Source: Sutterellaceae bacterium (GTDB lineage Bacteria; Pseudomonadota; Gammaproteobacteria; Burkholderiales; Burkholderiaceae_F). From it: a stretch of 10,677 bases of DNA. Positions within the stretch are counted from its first letter, which is position 1. Each line of letters begins with the position of its first letter. Both the position numbers and the translations under genes were made by a program. The DNA lies in the NCBI GenBank assembly GCA_030531135.1, contig JAUNOJ010000042.1, positions 1 through 10,677 of the forward strand. Reading direction: 5' to 3'. The notes beneath the pieces were generated by a model. That model was not told the DNA's origin. It worked only from the letters and a program-made list of their open reading frames with translations, and did not search any database. Shown here in pieces: positions 1 through 5,904 of the stretch.

Positions 1-658
1 TTTGATTGGCTCCGGTAAAGGCGCCGCGCTCGTGCCCGAAGAGTTCGCTTTCCAACAATTCTCTCGGGATTGCCGCCGTATTGATGGCCACAAAAGGCGC
101 ATTGCGTCTCAGACTGTGGCAATGCAGGGCGCGTGCCACGACTTCTTTACCCGTGCCGGATTCGCCCGTTAAAAGCACCGTGACGTTACTTTGCGCCAAG
201 CGCCCGATCGCACGAAACACTTCTTGCATCGCGCGCGAGTGGCCGATGATTTCGCTTGCCGTTTGTTCGGTCGCATCTTGCGGGGCTTCGTTGCGCTCGC
301 TCTCTTCACAGGCACGGCGAAGGAGTTTCACCGCGCGATTGATGTCAAAGGGTTTGGCCAAATACTCGTACGCCCCGCCCTGAAAGGCGGATACGGCACT
401 GTCCAAGTCGGAAAATGCCGTCATGATGATGACCGGAATTTCCGGGTGCGTTTCCTTGACGTGCGCGAGCAAATCGACCCCATTCATGTCGTGCATGCGA
501 ATGTCGCTCAACAAAACCGAAGGGGTATCGGTCTTTAAAGCCTCAACCACGTCTTTGGCCGATTCAAAGAGCGCAAACGGCATCTGTGCGCGCGTGAGCG
601 CCTTTTCCAAGACCCATCGAATGGAACGATCGTCGTCGACTACCCAAATCTGTTTCAT
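1..658 (-). CDS. ntrC: NtrC (NR-I) nitrogen response regulator, sigma-54 activator; 3' part cut by window edge
   Basis: This is the first 219 residues of a sigma-54 dependent response regulator. When phosphorylated by NtrB, such a protein hexamerises at enhancers and uses ATP to open sigma-54 promoters such as that of glnA. Residues 1-115 form the receiver domain: acidic pocket D8-D10, phospho-acceptor D52 (SDIRM), T80 and K102 (YLAKPFD), almost the same spacing as E. coli NtrC. The AAA+ domain starts near 137 ([11 protein letters not shown]), with Walker A GESGTGKE at 165-172. The sigma-54 contact loop GAFTGA is at 212-217, just before the edge. The rest of the AAA+ domain and the Fis-type DNA-binding domain lie outside. 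The ATG at 658 is 21 nt after the ntrB stop with only a weak AAAGG ribosome site, which fits an ntrBC operon with translational coupling. The order glnA-ntrB-ntrC separates it from other family members such as NtrX. No damage is seen in the visible part. Confidence 0.95.
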   Translation of the reverse strand, partial: MKQIWVVDDDRSIRWVLEKALTRAQMPFALFESAKDVVEALKTDTPSVLLSDIRMHDMNGVDLLAHVKETHPEIPVIIMTAFSDLDSAVSAFQGGAYEYLAKPFDINRAVKLLRRACEESERNEAPQDATEQTASEIIGHSRAMQEVFRAIGRLAQSNVTVLLTGESGTGKEVVARALHCHSLRRNAPFVAINTAAIPRELLESELFGHERGAFTGANQ

Positions 659-679
659 TTGTTTTTTGCGCCTTTTGCG

Positions 680-1765
680 TTAAACGGGTTCACTCAAAGG
701 AAAAAGGAGACTGAATTCGGTACGGCCCGGCTGGCTTGCCACTTCGATGCTGCCGCCGTGCTGTTCGACAAATGTTTGCACAATGGAAAGTCCCAAACCC
801 GTACCGTTGTCTCGTCCCGTCACCAAGGGATAAAAGATTTTTTCTCGAATCGACTCGTCGATCCCTGCCCCGTTATCGATCACCTGCACCTTCAAAGCGA
901 GCTTGTAGCGCTTTCTTTGAATCACGCACTGACGGGCAATGCGCGTGCGCAAACGAATCTCGGCGCGGTTTTCGGAAAACAAGTGACGCGTGGCTTCTGC
1001 CGCATTGCGCATCAGGTTTAAAAAGACCTGCACCAGTTGCTCGCGATCGCCTTTGACTGCCGGAGCCGAGACGTCGTAATCTCGCGTAATCGTCAAGCCT
1101 TGGTTAAATTCCGCCAGAACCAAATTGCGGCTGTGTTCCAAAACTTCGTGGACGTTGACTTCGGCCAAAATACGCTCGCGTCGATAGGGCATCAAGAGTC
1201 TGTCGACCAAGGACTGCAAGCGATCGGCTTCGGCAATGATGACTTCGGTGTATTCGCGCTCGTCGGGAGTCGCCAATTCGCCTTCCAACAACTGCGCCGC
1301 GCCACGGATGCCGCCCAAGGGGTTTTTGACTTCATGCGCCAAATTGCGCAAAAGCGCCTTGGTGGCTTCGCTCATGCCGGCTTCCTGCTCTTGGCGGGCA
1401 AGTTCCATCACGTGCTGCACTTGGGTAAGTTCCAGTAACAGCAACCCGTCGCTACCTGCAATCTGAGAAATGCTCGCATGCACAGGCTCGGGATCCGTTA
1501 ACGGGCGACAGAGTTCGGTGACCGCGCTATAGGGCGTATATTTGGCGTCTTTGGCTGAAAACCTCGCCACCCAATCTCTGACTTGCGGAATCAAGAGCCC
1601 AATGTCCGAACCCTTGAGATTGCGTCTGGAACAGCCCACCAAAACTTCGGCTGACGAATTGCACCAGCGCACGCGCGCAAAGCGATCGAGCACGATCAAA
1701 CTCGTGCACAACAAATCCGCAGTCGATTGCAACTGCGCATAGAAACTACGGGCGCTTTGCGGCAT
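680..1765 (-). CDS. ntrB: NtrB (NR-II) nitrogen sensor histidine kinase/phosphatase
   Basis: Cytoplasmic two-component kinase. In this family it autophosphorylates and passes the phosphate to NtrC when nitrogen is limiting, and acts as NtrC phosphatase when bound by PII. Numbered from the ATG at 1765 (361 aa): an N-terminal PAS-type sensor is at about 14-115; the H-box NLAHEVKNPLGG has its phospho-acceptor at H144; the N-box is FLNLMRNAAEA (N254), the G1 box DNGAGI (297-302) and the G2 box GTGLGLS (321-327). There are no membrane segments, as expected for NtrB. E. coli NtrB is 349 aa with H139, so this start fits the family. The frame is open back to a GTG at 1891, but that extension runs through a terminator hairpin and adds 42 basic, non-conserved residues. 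The ATG at 1765 also has an AAAAGG ribosome site 8 nt upstream. ntrC follows after 21 nt. Confidence 0.93.
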   Translation of the reverse strand: MPQSARSFYAQLQSTADLLCTSLIVLDRFARVRWCNSSAEVLVGCSRRNLKGSDIGLLIPQVRDWVARFSAKDAKYTPYSAVTELCRPLTDPEPVHASISQIAGSDGLLLLELTQVQHVMELARQEQEAGMSEATKALLRNLAHEVKNPLGGIRGAAQLLEGELATPDEREYTEVIIAEADRLQSLVDRLLMPYRRERILAEVNVHEVLEHSRNLVLAEFNQGLTITRDYDVSAPAVKGDREQLVQVFLNLMRNAAEATRHLFSENRAEIRLRTRIARQCVIQRKRYKLALKVQVIDNGAGIDESIREKIFYPLVTGRDNGTGLGLSIVQTFVEQHGGSIEVASQPGRTEFSLLFPLSEPV

Positions 1766-1817
1766 GGTCAAAGCCTTTTTTGAATAATCGATCGAAAAAA
1801 AATCTTTTATTGAAAAA

Positions 1818-1855
1818 TCAAGCCGCCGACTGGGTAAACCAAAGCGGCGGCTTGA
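1818..1855 (-). terminator. Intrinsic terminator/attenuator between glnA and ntrB
   Basis: Perfect 11-bp stem: TCAAGCCGCCG at 1818-1828 pairs with CGGCGGCTTGA at 1845-1855. Read on the minus strand, TTTTT follows directly (positions 1817-1813). It lies after glnA and before the ntrB ATG at 1765. It should end many glnA transcripts while allowing some readthrough into ntrBC, a known arrangement at glnALG loci of enteric bacteria. Termination efficiency is inferred, not seen. Confidence 0.75.
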
Positions 1856-1867
1856 GAATTTCGGACG

Positions 1868-1899
1868 ATTGTCGGGCACTTTTTTAAGCACCCGACAAT
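1868..1899 (-). other. Second hairpin just after the glnA stop codon
   Basis: ATTGTCGGG (1868-1876) and CCCGACAAT (1891-1899) form a perfect 9-bp inverted repeat with a 14-nt loop. It starts 13 nt after the glnA stop and precedes the U-tract terminator. The alternative GTG start of ntrB (1889-1891) is buried in its stem, which argues against that start. It has no T-run of its own on the minus strand, so it may protect the 3' end of glnA mRNA rather than terminate transcription. Confidence 0.5.
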
Positions 1900-1912
1900 T
1901 GATACCAAGGGA

Positions 1913-3325
1913 TCAACCCGCAAAGTACATTTCGTACTCGCACGGATGAACGGCCTGGCGATAGCGAGCCACTTCGTCGGCCTTCAAGTTGAGGTAACCA
2001 TCGATCATGTCGTCGCTAAACACACCGCCGCGCGTCAAGAATTCACGATCCTTGTCCAAAGCTTCCAAAGCCTGGAAGAGTTCGGAGCAAACCGTCGGAA
2101 TCTTGGCGTTTTCTTCCGGCGGCAAGTCGTAGAGGTTCTTGTCGGCGGGATCGCCCGGATGAATCTTGTTCTGGATACCGTCAAGCCCTGCCATCATCAA
2201 TGCCGAGAATGCCAAGTAGGGATTGGCCATCGGATCGGGGAAGCGCACTTCGACACGGCGAGCCTTGGGGCTCTGAACGTGCGGAATACGCAAGGAAGCC
2301 GAGCGGTTGCGAGCCGAGTATGCAAGCTTCACGGGCGCTTCAAAACCCGGCACCAAACGCTTGTAGGAGTTGGTGGTGGGGTTCGTGATGGCGTTCAAAG
2401 CGCGAGCGTGCTTAATGACGCCGCCGATGTAGTAAAGCGCCAATTCGGACAAACCGGCGTAGCCGTTACCTGCAAAGAGGTTCTGGCCGTCCTTCCAGAT
2501 TGACTGGTGAACGTGCATGCCAGAGCCGTTATCACCGAACATGGGCTTGGGCATGAAGGTGGCGGTCTTGCCGTAGGCGGCGGCCACATTCCACACCGTG
2601 TACTTCAGAATCTGCAACCAGTCGGCGCGCTGCACCAAGGTGGAGAAACGCGTGCCGATTTCGCACTGACCTGCTGCGCCCACTTCGTGGTGGTGCACTT
2701 CGCAAGGCACGCCCTGCTGTTCGAGCAAGGTCACCATTTCGGCGCGAATTTCGGTCAAGGTGTCGACCGGCGGCACCGGAAAGTAGCCCCCCTTAAACTG
2801 AGCACGGTGGCCGAGGTTGCCGCCTTCGTATTCGATCTTGGAAGACCAGGGGCCTTCTTCGGAGAAAATCTTGAAGAACGTGTTGTTGGGTTCGTTACCG
2901 TAGGTGACGCCGTCGAAAATGAAGAATTCGGGTTCAGGACCAAAGAAGGCCTGATCGCCAATACCGGTCGTCTTCAAATAGTTTTCGGCACGACGGGCGA
3001 TGGAGCGCGGATCGCGGCTGTAGCCCTTACCCGTGTCGGGTTCGACCACGTCGCACGTCAGCACCAAAGTGTTCTGTTCGCGGAACGGGTCCATGTGAGC
3101 CGTTTCGGGATCGGGCATCAGGAGCATGTCGCTGGCTTCGATGCCTTTCCAACCTGCCATCGAAGAACCGTCAAAAGCCTGACCTTCTTCAAAGGTGTCT
3201 TCGGTGAGTTGATGCGCGGGAACGGACAAGTGCTGTTCCTTGCCGCGGGTATCCGTCAAACGATAGTCGATGAACTTCACATCGTTGTCTTTGACCATCT
3301 GCAGTACGTCAGCAGGCGACGTCAT
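1913..3325 (-). CDS. glnA: Glutamine synthetase type I (GSI-beta)
   Basis: Makes glutamine from glutamate, ammonia and ATP as a cytoplasmic dodecamer, the main ammonia assimilation step. The product is 470 aa, against 469 in E. coli. Motifs in order: beta-grasp signature [12 protein letters not shown] (51-62), metal-binding [12 protein letters not shown] (127-138), HVHQS near 271-275, ATP-site loop [13 protein letters not shown] (315-327), E329 in the flap GFEAPV, and [10 protein letters not shown] (339-348). [10 protein letters not shown] contains Y399, matching the adenylylation tyrosine (Y397) of E. coli, so GlnE control is expected. The ATG at 3325 has a strong AAGGAGA ribosome site (3333-3339) 8 nt upstream. 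It is the first gene of the cluster, with ntrB and ntrC downstream. A sigma-54 promoter and an NtrC site lie upstream. No defects are visible. Confidence 0.98.
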   Translation of the reverse strand: MTSPADVLQMVKDNDVKFIDYRLTDTRGKEQHLSVPAHQLTEDTFEEGQAFDGSSMAGWKGIEASDMLLMPDPETAHMDPFREQNTLVLTCDVVEPDTGKGYSRDPRSIARRAENYLKTTGIGDQAFFGPEPEFFIFDGVTYGNEPNNTFFKIFSEEGPWSSKIEYEGGNLGHRAQFKGGYFPVPPVDTLTEIRAEMVTLLEQQGVPCEVHHHEVGAAGQCEIGTRFSTLVQRADWLQILKYTVWNVAAAYGKTATFMPKPMFGDNGSGMHVHQSIWKDGQNLFAGNGYAGLSELALYYIGGVIKHARALNAITNPTTNSYKRLVPGFEAPVKLAYSARNRSASLRIPHVQSPKARRVEVRFPDPMANPYLAFSALMMAGLDGIQNKIHPGDPADKNLYDLPPEENAKIPTVCSELFQALEALDKDREFLTRGGVFSDDMIDGYLNLKADEVARYRQAVHPCEYEMYFAG

Positions 3326-3405
3326 GATTGCTTCTCCTTGGAAACGAAATTCAATTGGTGTGAGAGGCTTAGAAAATTGTTATCCCCTCGGTCTGTCCTT
3401 GCATG

Positions 3406-3421
3406 AGCAAAAACCGTGCCA
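3406..3421 (-). promoter_or_regulatory. Sigma-54 (-24/-12) promoter of glnA
   Basis: On the minus strand positions 3421 to 3406 read TGGCACGGTTTTTGCT, a full match to the sigma-54 consensus TGGCAC-N5-TTGC with the invariant GG and GC at correct spacing. Transcription should start near 3395, giving a leader of about 70 nt before the glnA ATG. The matching activator gene (ntrC) is in the same cluster. Confidence 0.88.
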
Positions 3422-3495
3422 ATTTCTAAAACCGATGCCGACAGCCGATTTTTCTACCGACACCCTTTAGAGCGACGAATATTTTACTTTGATGC

Positions 3496-3510
3496 GCACT
3501 CTTTTGGTGC
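3496..3510 (-). promoter_or_regulatory. NtrC enhancer site upstream of glnA
   Basis: GCAC-TCTTT-TGGTGC matches the NtrC operator form GCAC-N5-TGGTGC. Its centre (3503) is about 108 bp upstream of the expected sigma-54 start, the same distance as one of the E. coli glnAp2 NtrC sites. A further half-site GCACC follows at 3516-3520, forming an overlapping inverted repeat with the shared TGGTGC. A clear second full site was not found. Confidence 0.75.
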
Positions 3511-3621
3511 ATCACGCACCATTTTCGAGAACATTTGTTGCGCTGCCACAATTCGGGGCATGTGCTTCACTCGAGTTAGTCACTTTTAAATCACAAAACC
3601 GGAATTTCGTCAAGCTTTTCG

Positions 3622-3665
3622 TGCGACTTGTCGCAAAAGCGTCTCATCTTCACAGTTTGCGACAA
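3622..3665. promoter_or_regulatory. Cluster of TGCGAC/GTCGCA inverted repeats, possible operator
   Basis: TGCGAC-TT-GTCGCA at 3622-3635 is a tight inverted repeat. TTGTCGCAAA at 3628-3637 is also perfectly repeated in inverse at 3656-3665 (TTTGCGACAA). Three copies of one half-site thus lie within 44 bp, between glnA and the ssrA promoter. This resembles binding sites of a dimeric regulator; the regulator is unknown. A hairpin in an upstream transcript is the alternative. Confidence 0.4.
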
Positions 3666-3705
3666 ATCTTTTTGGTGCATCCTTCCCTTTTGGCGCACGA
3701 ACCCA

Positions 3706-3711
3706 TACAAT
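3706..3711 (+). promoter_or_regulatory. Probable -10 box of the ssrA promoter
   Basis: TACAAT lies 15 nt before the mature tmRNA 5' end at 3727, a reasonable position for a sigma-70 -10 element with a short processed 5' leader. The -35 region about 17 bp upstream (TTCCCT, 3683-3688) is poor, so the promoter may depend on other elements. Confidence 0.5.
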
Positions 3712-3726
3712 GCGTCTACCTTTTGT

Positions 3727-4089
3727 GGGGGTGTTCCGGTTTCGACGGGGTGTAGGACGTCGCACGGTGCATGCCGAGGTCTAGTCACCTCGTAAAACCG
3801 CTAGAAACAAATAAACGCCAACAACGAGCGTTTCGCTCTCGCCGCTTAAGCCGCGAGCGATGCACTGAGTGGTCTCTGGCTCAGGTCGGGTAAAACCGAC
3901 AGCATCGTCATTCACAGAGTCTAGGAGCAGACGGAGTCGTGACGGCTTCTCCGAAATTCAAGCGACTGGTCGTTTGCCGGCCCGTTCAATGGCAGGGCAA
4001 ATGATGAGAACTTAAATGATTGAACTAAGCTTGTAGATCCGGCGGAAAAATCGCTTCGGACGCGGGTTCAATTCCCGCCACCTCCACCA
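3727..4089 (+). ncRNA. ssrA: tmRNA (transfer-messenger RNA), one-piece form
   Basis: With SmpB this RNA rescues stalled ribosomes: alanine-charged, it enters the A site, then its short reading frame is translated so that the product is tagged for proteolysis. The 5' end GGGGGTG (3727-3733) pairs with CACCTCC (4079-4085), followed by A and an encoded CCA. The T-arm is GCGGG-TTCAATT-CCCGC at 4062-4078, and GGTTTCGACGGGG near the 5' end is the usual tmRNA motif. The length of 363 nt equals the E. coli molecule. The tag frame is at 3817-3849. The gene is divergent from glnA and has its own terminator. The ends are assigned from acceptor-stem pairing. No circular permutation is seen. Confidence 0.96.
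3817..3849 (+). other. tmRNA proteolysis tag reading frame, ANNERFALAA-stop
   Basis: After the AATAAAC context typical upstream of a resume codon, the frame reads GCC AAC AAC GAG CGT TTC GCT CTC GCC GCT TAA. The resume codon is GCC rather than the commoner GCA, and the tag ends in the ClpXP-recognised ALAA. The third residue is Asn where related tags usually have Asp (ANDE-). Being inside a structured RNA, this is not an independent gene. Confidence 0.9.
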
Positions 4090-4100
4090 CCACATTTCGT

Positions 4101-4130
4101 AAGAGCGGCTTAAAAAGCCGCTCTTTTGTT
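4101..4130 (+). terminator. Intrinsic terminator of ssrA
   Basis: A perfect 11-bp stem, AAGAGCGGCTT (4101-4111) with AAGCCGCTCTT (4115-4125), has a 3-nt loop and is followed by a T-rich tail (TTTTGTTTTTGT). It starts 12 nt after the CCA of tmRNA. Confidence 0.9.
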
Positions 4131-4468
4131 TTTGTATAACGACTTCGGATTATCTTTCCCCCACTGCGCCAAATTAGCGTTGGCTCTAACTCGACTCTCT
4201 TGCACCTTTCCTGCACTTCTTTAAAACGCCAAACGGACGCACCGCTTTGCTCGCATTGGTGCTCCGGTCCCGAGCCCCAGATCGTATGTGTCTGGGGTTA
4301 CGTGTTTTCTGGGAAATTGGAGTAGTATGGGTTTCTTGAACATATAGGAGTCCAACCCCATGAGACTACCGATAACCATTCGACAACAAGCCTGCGAAAG
4401 GCTTTTACATTGCCACCCCAAGTTTATTGCCACCGGTAATATTACAGCTGGTAATAAAAAGGTTCCCG
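4131..4468. other. Gene-poor stretch behind ssrA, with two hairpins and no recognised gene
   Basis: About 340 bp lie between the ssrA terminator and the ATPase start. It holds an imperfect hairpin at 4235-4265 (GGACGCACC with GGTGCTCC, one-base bulge) and a perfect one at 4275-4297 (CCCCAGA with TCTGGGG, 9-nt loop). An imperfect dyad (TTTATTGCCA / TGGTAATAAA) lies just upstream of the ATPase ribosome site. Neither hairpin has a convincing U-tract. Short minus-strand frames here run into the tmRNA complement and look spurious. ssrA 3' ends are common integration sites, but no integrase and no second copy of the ssrA end is visible. Confidence 0.5.
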
Positions 4469-4509
4469 ATGAAGCTTTACGACAAAAACAAAGAACTGGC
4501 GCTTTTTGA
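4360..4509 (+). CDS. Possible 49-codon ORF overlapping the ATPase start
   Basis: An ATG at 4360 has AGGAG 10 nt upstream and opens a 49-codon frame (MRLPITIRQQACERLL...) ending in TGA at 4507-4509, which overlaps the ATPase start at 4469 in another frame. I do not recognise the product. It could be a leader peptide, a remnant of a displaced gene or chance; only the ribosome site supports it. Confidence 0.2.
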   Translation: MRLPITIRQQACERLLHCHPKFIATGNITAGNKKVPDEALRQKQRTGAF

Positions 4510-5113
4510 GCGGGAAATCCGAGGCGTTGAGCAAGAGCAAAAGTCTCGTTTCACTGTTGTCTCCGGCCGCAGGCGCGTCGGCAAAACGAAGCTAGTGCTC
4601 GAAGCATTCGCAAAAGACACAGCGCCGAGCGTCTATCTGTTTTGCTCTCCCTACGCCGTTGAGCGCGAACTCGCCCGCCAATGGATGAACGAGGTTTGTC
4701 AAAAGCTCGAACTTCCCGAGCGCTACAAGGCCGAGACTGTGGGAGACGTGATCGAGGTTATTTTCGAAGAAGCCAAGCGACGCCGCATCAATCTATTCAT
4801 CGATGAAGTCCAGGACATGCTCACGGTGGCTCCGAGCTTTTTCGACAAGTTGCGTGGCCAGTGGGACAAACTGACGTTAACGGGCCCCTCGCATTTGCTC
4901 ATGACTCTAAGCGGCTCCGTTGCAAGCGTCGTCAAGCAATTGTTTTCGGACTACAGCCAACCGCTCTACGGCCGCATAACGGCACGCATAGAGCTCAAGC
5001 CTTTTTTCTCCTGCCGTGCTCAAAGAAATTTTTGCCGACTATGCGAACAAACCCAATACCGAGGCGCTTTTGAGGTTATTCGCCCTCACAGGAGGCGTGG
5101 CGAAGTATGTTGA
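4469..5113 (+). CDS. N-terminal fragment of the ATPase: P-loop domain
   Basis: The start is the ATG at 4469, with AAAAAGG 6 nt upstream. The protein opens MKLYDKNKELALFE, like the typical 'FYDRENEL' beginning of the family. An earlier in-frame ATG at 4427 would add 14 residues without a good ribosome site. Walker A is GRRRVGKT (residues 33-40). Walker B is LFIDEVQDM (109-117), with D112 and E113 as metal and catalytic acids. LLMTLSGS (143-150) fits sensor 1. After residue 179 the frame leaves the family sequence and continues about 35 unrelated residues to a stop at 5113, overlapping the second fragment. Confidence 0.7.
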   Translation: MKLYDKNKELALFEREIRGVEQEQKSRFTVVSGRRRVGKTKLVLEAFAKDTAPSVYLFCSPYAVERELARQWMNEVCQKLELPERYKAETVGDVIEVIFEEAKRRRINLFIDEVQDMLTVAPSFFDKLRGQWDKLTLTGPSHLLMTLSGSVASVVKQLFSDYSQPLYGRITARIELKPFFSCRAQRNFCRLCEQTQYRGAFEVIRPHRRRGEVC

Positions 5114-5807
5114 GACCTTGTTGACGAACAGGCACTTGACGCTCGATGCAATGCTCGAGGAAGTCACAAATCCCAACTCTTATTTTTGGAGCGAAGGGCA
5201 AATTTTATTGGCCAACGAATTCAAAACCGACTACGGCAACTACTTCTGCCTTTTGCAGAAAATCGCGCACGGCGTGACCAAGGGTTCGGAACTGCAAGAC
5301 GGACTTTCGGTCAATATTTCCGGACATTTGCGCAAACTTGAAACTGACTACGGACTGATTGCTAAAAGCCAACCTCTGTTTGCCAAAGGCACACGCGGCG
5401 TGCGCTACAAAATGACCGATCGCTTTCTCATTTTTTGGTTCAGATTCATCCAGAGCAATCAACAGTTGATCGGCTCAAACAACACGACGGAGTTGCGCGC
5501 CAGAATTCGATCGCAGTGGGAAAACTTCAGCGGTCGAGCGTTGGAACAATACTTCCTCGAACAATTTCTCGACTCGGGAAAATACACGCACGTCGGTCAA
5601 TGGTGGGATCGTAAAGGCGAAAACGAGATCGACCTCATCGTCGTAAACGCCAATGCAAAGACGATGGAAATATTCGAGATTAAGCGCAATGCCAAGAAAA
5701 TTGACTTGAATCGTCTTGCTGCCAAAGCCGAAGTTTTCGTTCGCAATACGCCTGAAGTCAAAGACTTTGAATACTCGCTCAAAGGTCTGAGTCTCGAGGA
5801 TCTTTAA
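5016..5807 (+). CDS. C-terminal fragment of the ATPase: winged helix and PD-(D/E)XK-like DUF234 domain
   Basis: 263 residues from a GTG at 5016; the family match begins two codons earlier, so this GTG is probably not a natural start, and no good ribosome site precedes it. The first part (FALTGGVAKYVE...) is the ATPase lid. A helix-turn-helix-like stretch follows (VTKGSELQDGLSVNISGHLRKLE), then YKMTDRFLIFWFRFI, typical of the family. The end carries ENEIDLIVV and, about 15 residues on, EIFEIKRNAKK. This is the E/D...D...ExK pattern of restriction-type nuclease folds seen in DUF234, with D of EIDLI and E-I-K as candidate active-site residues. Nuclease activity is not established for the family. 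Confidence 0.7.
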   Translation: MLKEIFADYANKPNTEALLRLFALTGGVAKYVETLLTNRHLTLDAMLEEVTNPNSYFWSEGQILLANEFKTDYGNYFCLLQKIAHGVTKGSELQDGLSVNISGHLRKLETDYGLIAKSQPLFAKGTRGVRYKMTDRFLIFWFRFIQSNQQLIGSNNTTELRARIRSQWENFSGRALEQYFLEQFLDSGKYTHVGQWWDRKGENEIDLIVVNANAKTMEIFEIKRNAKKIDLNRLAAKAEVFVRNTPEVKDFEYSLKGLSLEDL

Positions 5808-5846
5808 AAAAACAACCCCAAAGAAGGTCCTTTCACTTCTTCGGGG
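5806..5846 (-). terminator. Shared hairpin terminator between the ATPase and the adhesin
   Basis: CCCCAAAGAAG (5816-5826) pairs with CTTCTTCGGGG (5836-5846) with one mismatch and a 9-nt loop. On the minus strand the stem is followed by TTG and seven Ts (5812-5806), a good terminator for the adhesin gene ending at 5905. On the plus strand, where the stem follows the ATPase stop by 8 nt, no T-run is present, so it acts mainly in the minus direction. Confidence 0.75.
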
Positions 5847-5904
5847 TCGATTCTATGAGCTTCGCAAGCGACAAACCCTGCCGCCTGCGAAACCGTTAAC
5901 ACCG

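Larger units (their letters stand above)
4469..5807 (+). pseudogene. ATPase_2/DUF234-type AAA ATPase, interrupted by a +1 frameshift
   Basis: Joining the two frames gives about 445 aa, the usual length of this family of bacterial and archaeal ATPases, whose function is poorly known. Homology runs on without loss across the break: the first frame ends its good match at ELKPF, and the next continues S-P-A-V-L-K-E-I-F. Removing one T from TTTTTT at 5002-5007 would restore the frame. No stop codon or other lesion is seen elsewhere. This may be a sequencing error in a homopolymer, a recent mutation, or a site of slippage; the sequence alone cannot decide. The gene stands alone, 3' of ssrA and convergent with the adhesin. 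Horizontal acquisition is inferred from its position and from the patchy distribution of the family. Confidence 0.75.

Noticed and set aside
2507..3406. 299-codon plus-strand frame opposite glnA
   Set aside because: It is antisense to the strongly conserved glnA coding sequence and histidine/valine-rich as expected for the complement; no independent support.
4062..4089. ssrA 3' end as an attachment site of an integrated island
   Set aside because: The end is intact and a known hotspot, but no integrase and no second copy of the GCGGGTTCAATTCCCGC block occurs in the window, so an att call is not supported.
4025..4216. Minus-strand frame with the string VAGIEPASE
   Set aside because: It is the complement of the tmRNA 3' end and the ssrA terminator, a common source of false protein annotations.
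4221..4433. Minus-strand 70-codon frame (MAINLGWQCKSLSQ...)
   Set aside because: No ribosome site, domain or recognisable family; it runs through the hairpins at 4235-4297. Chance is the simplest explanation.
5002..5007. Programmed -1 ribosomal frameshift at TTTTTTC
   Set aside because: Joining the two ATPase frames needs +1 (or -2), not -1, so the slippery heptamer does not fit.
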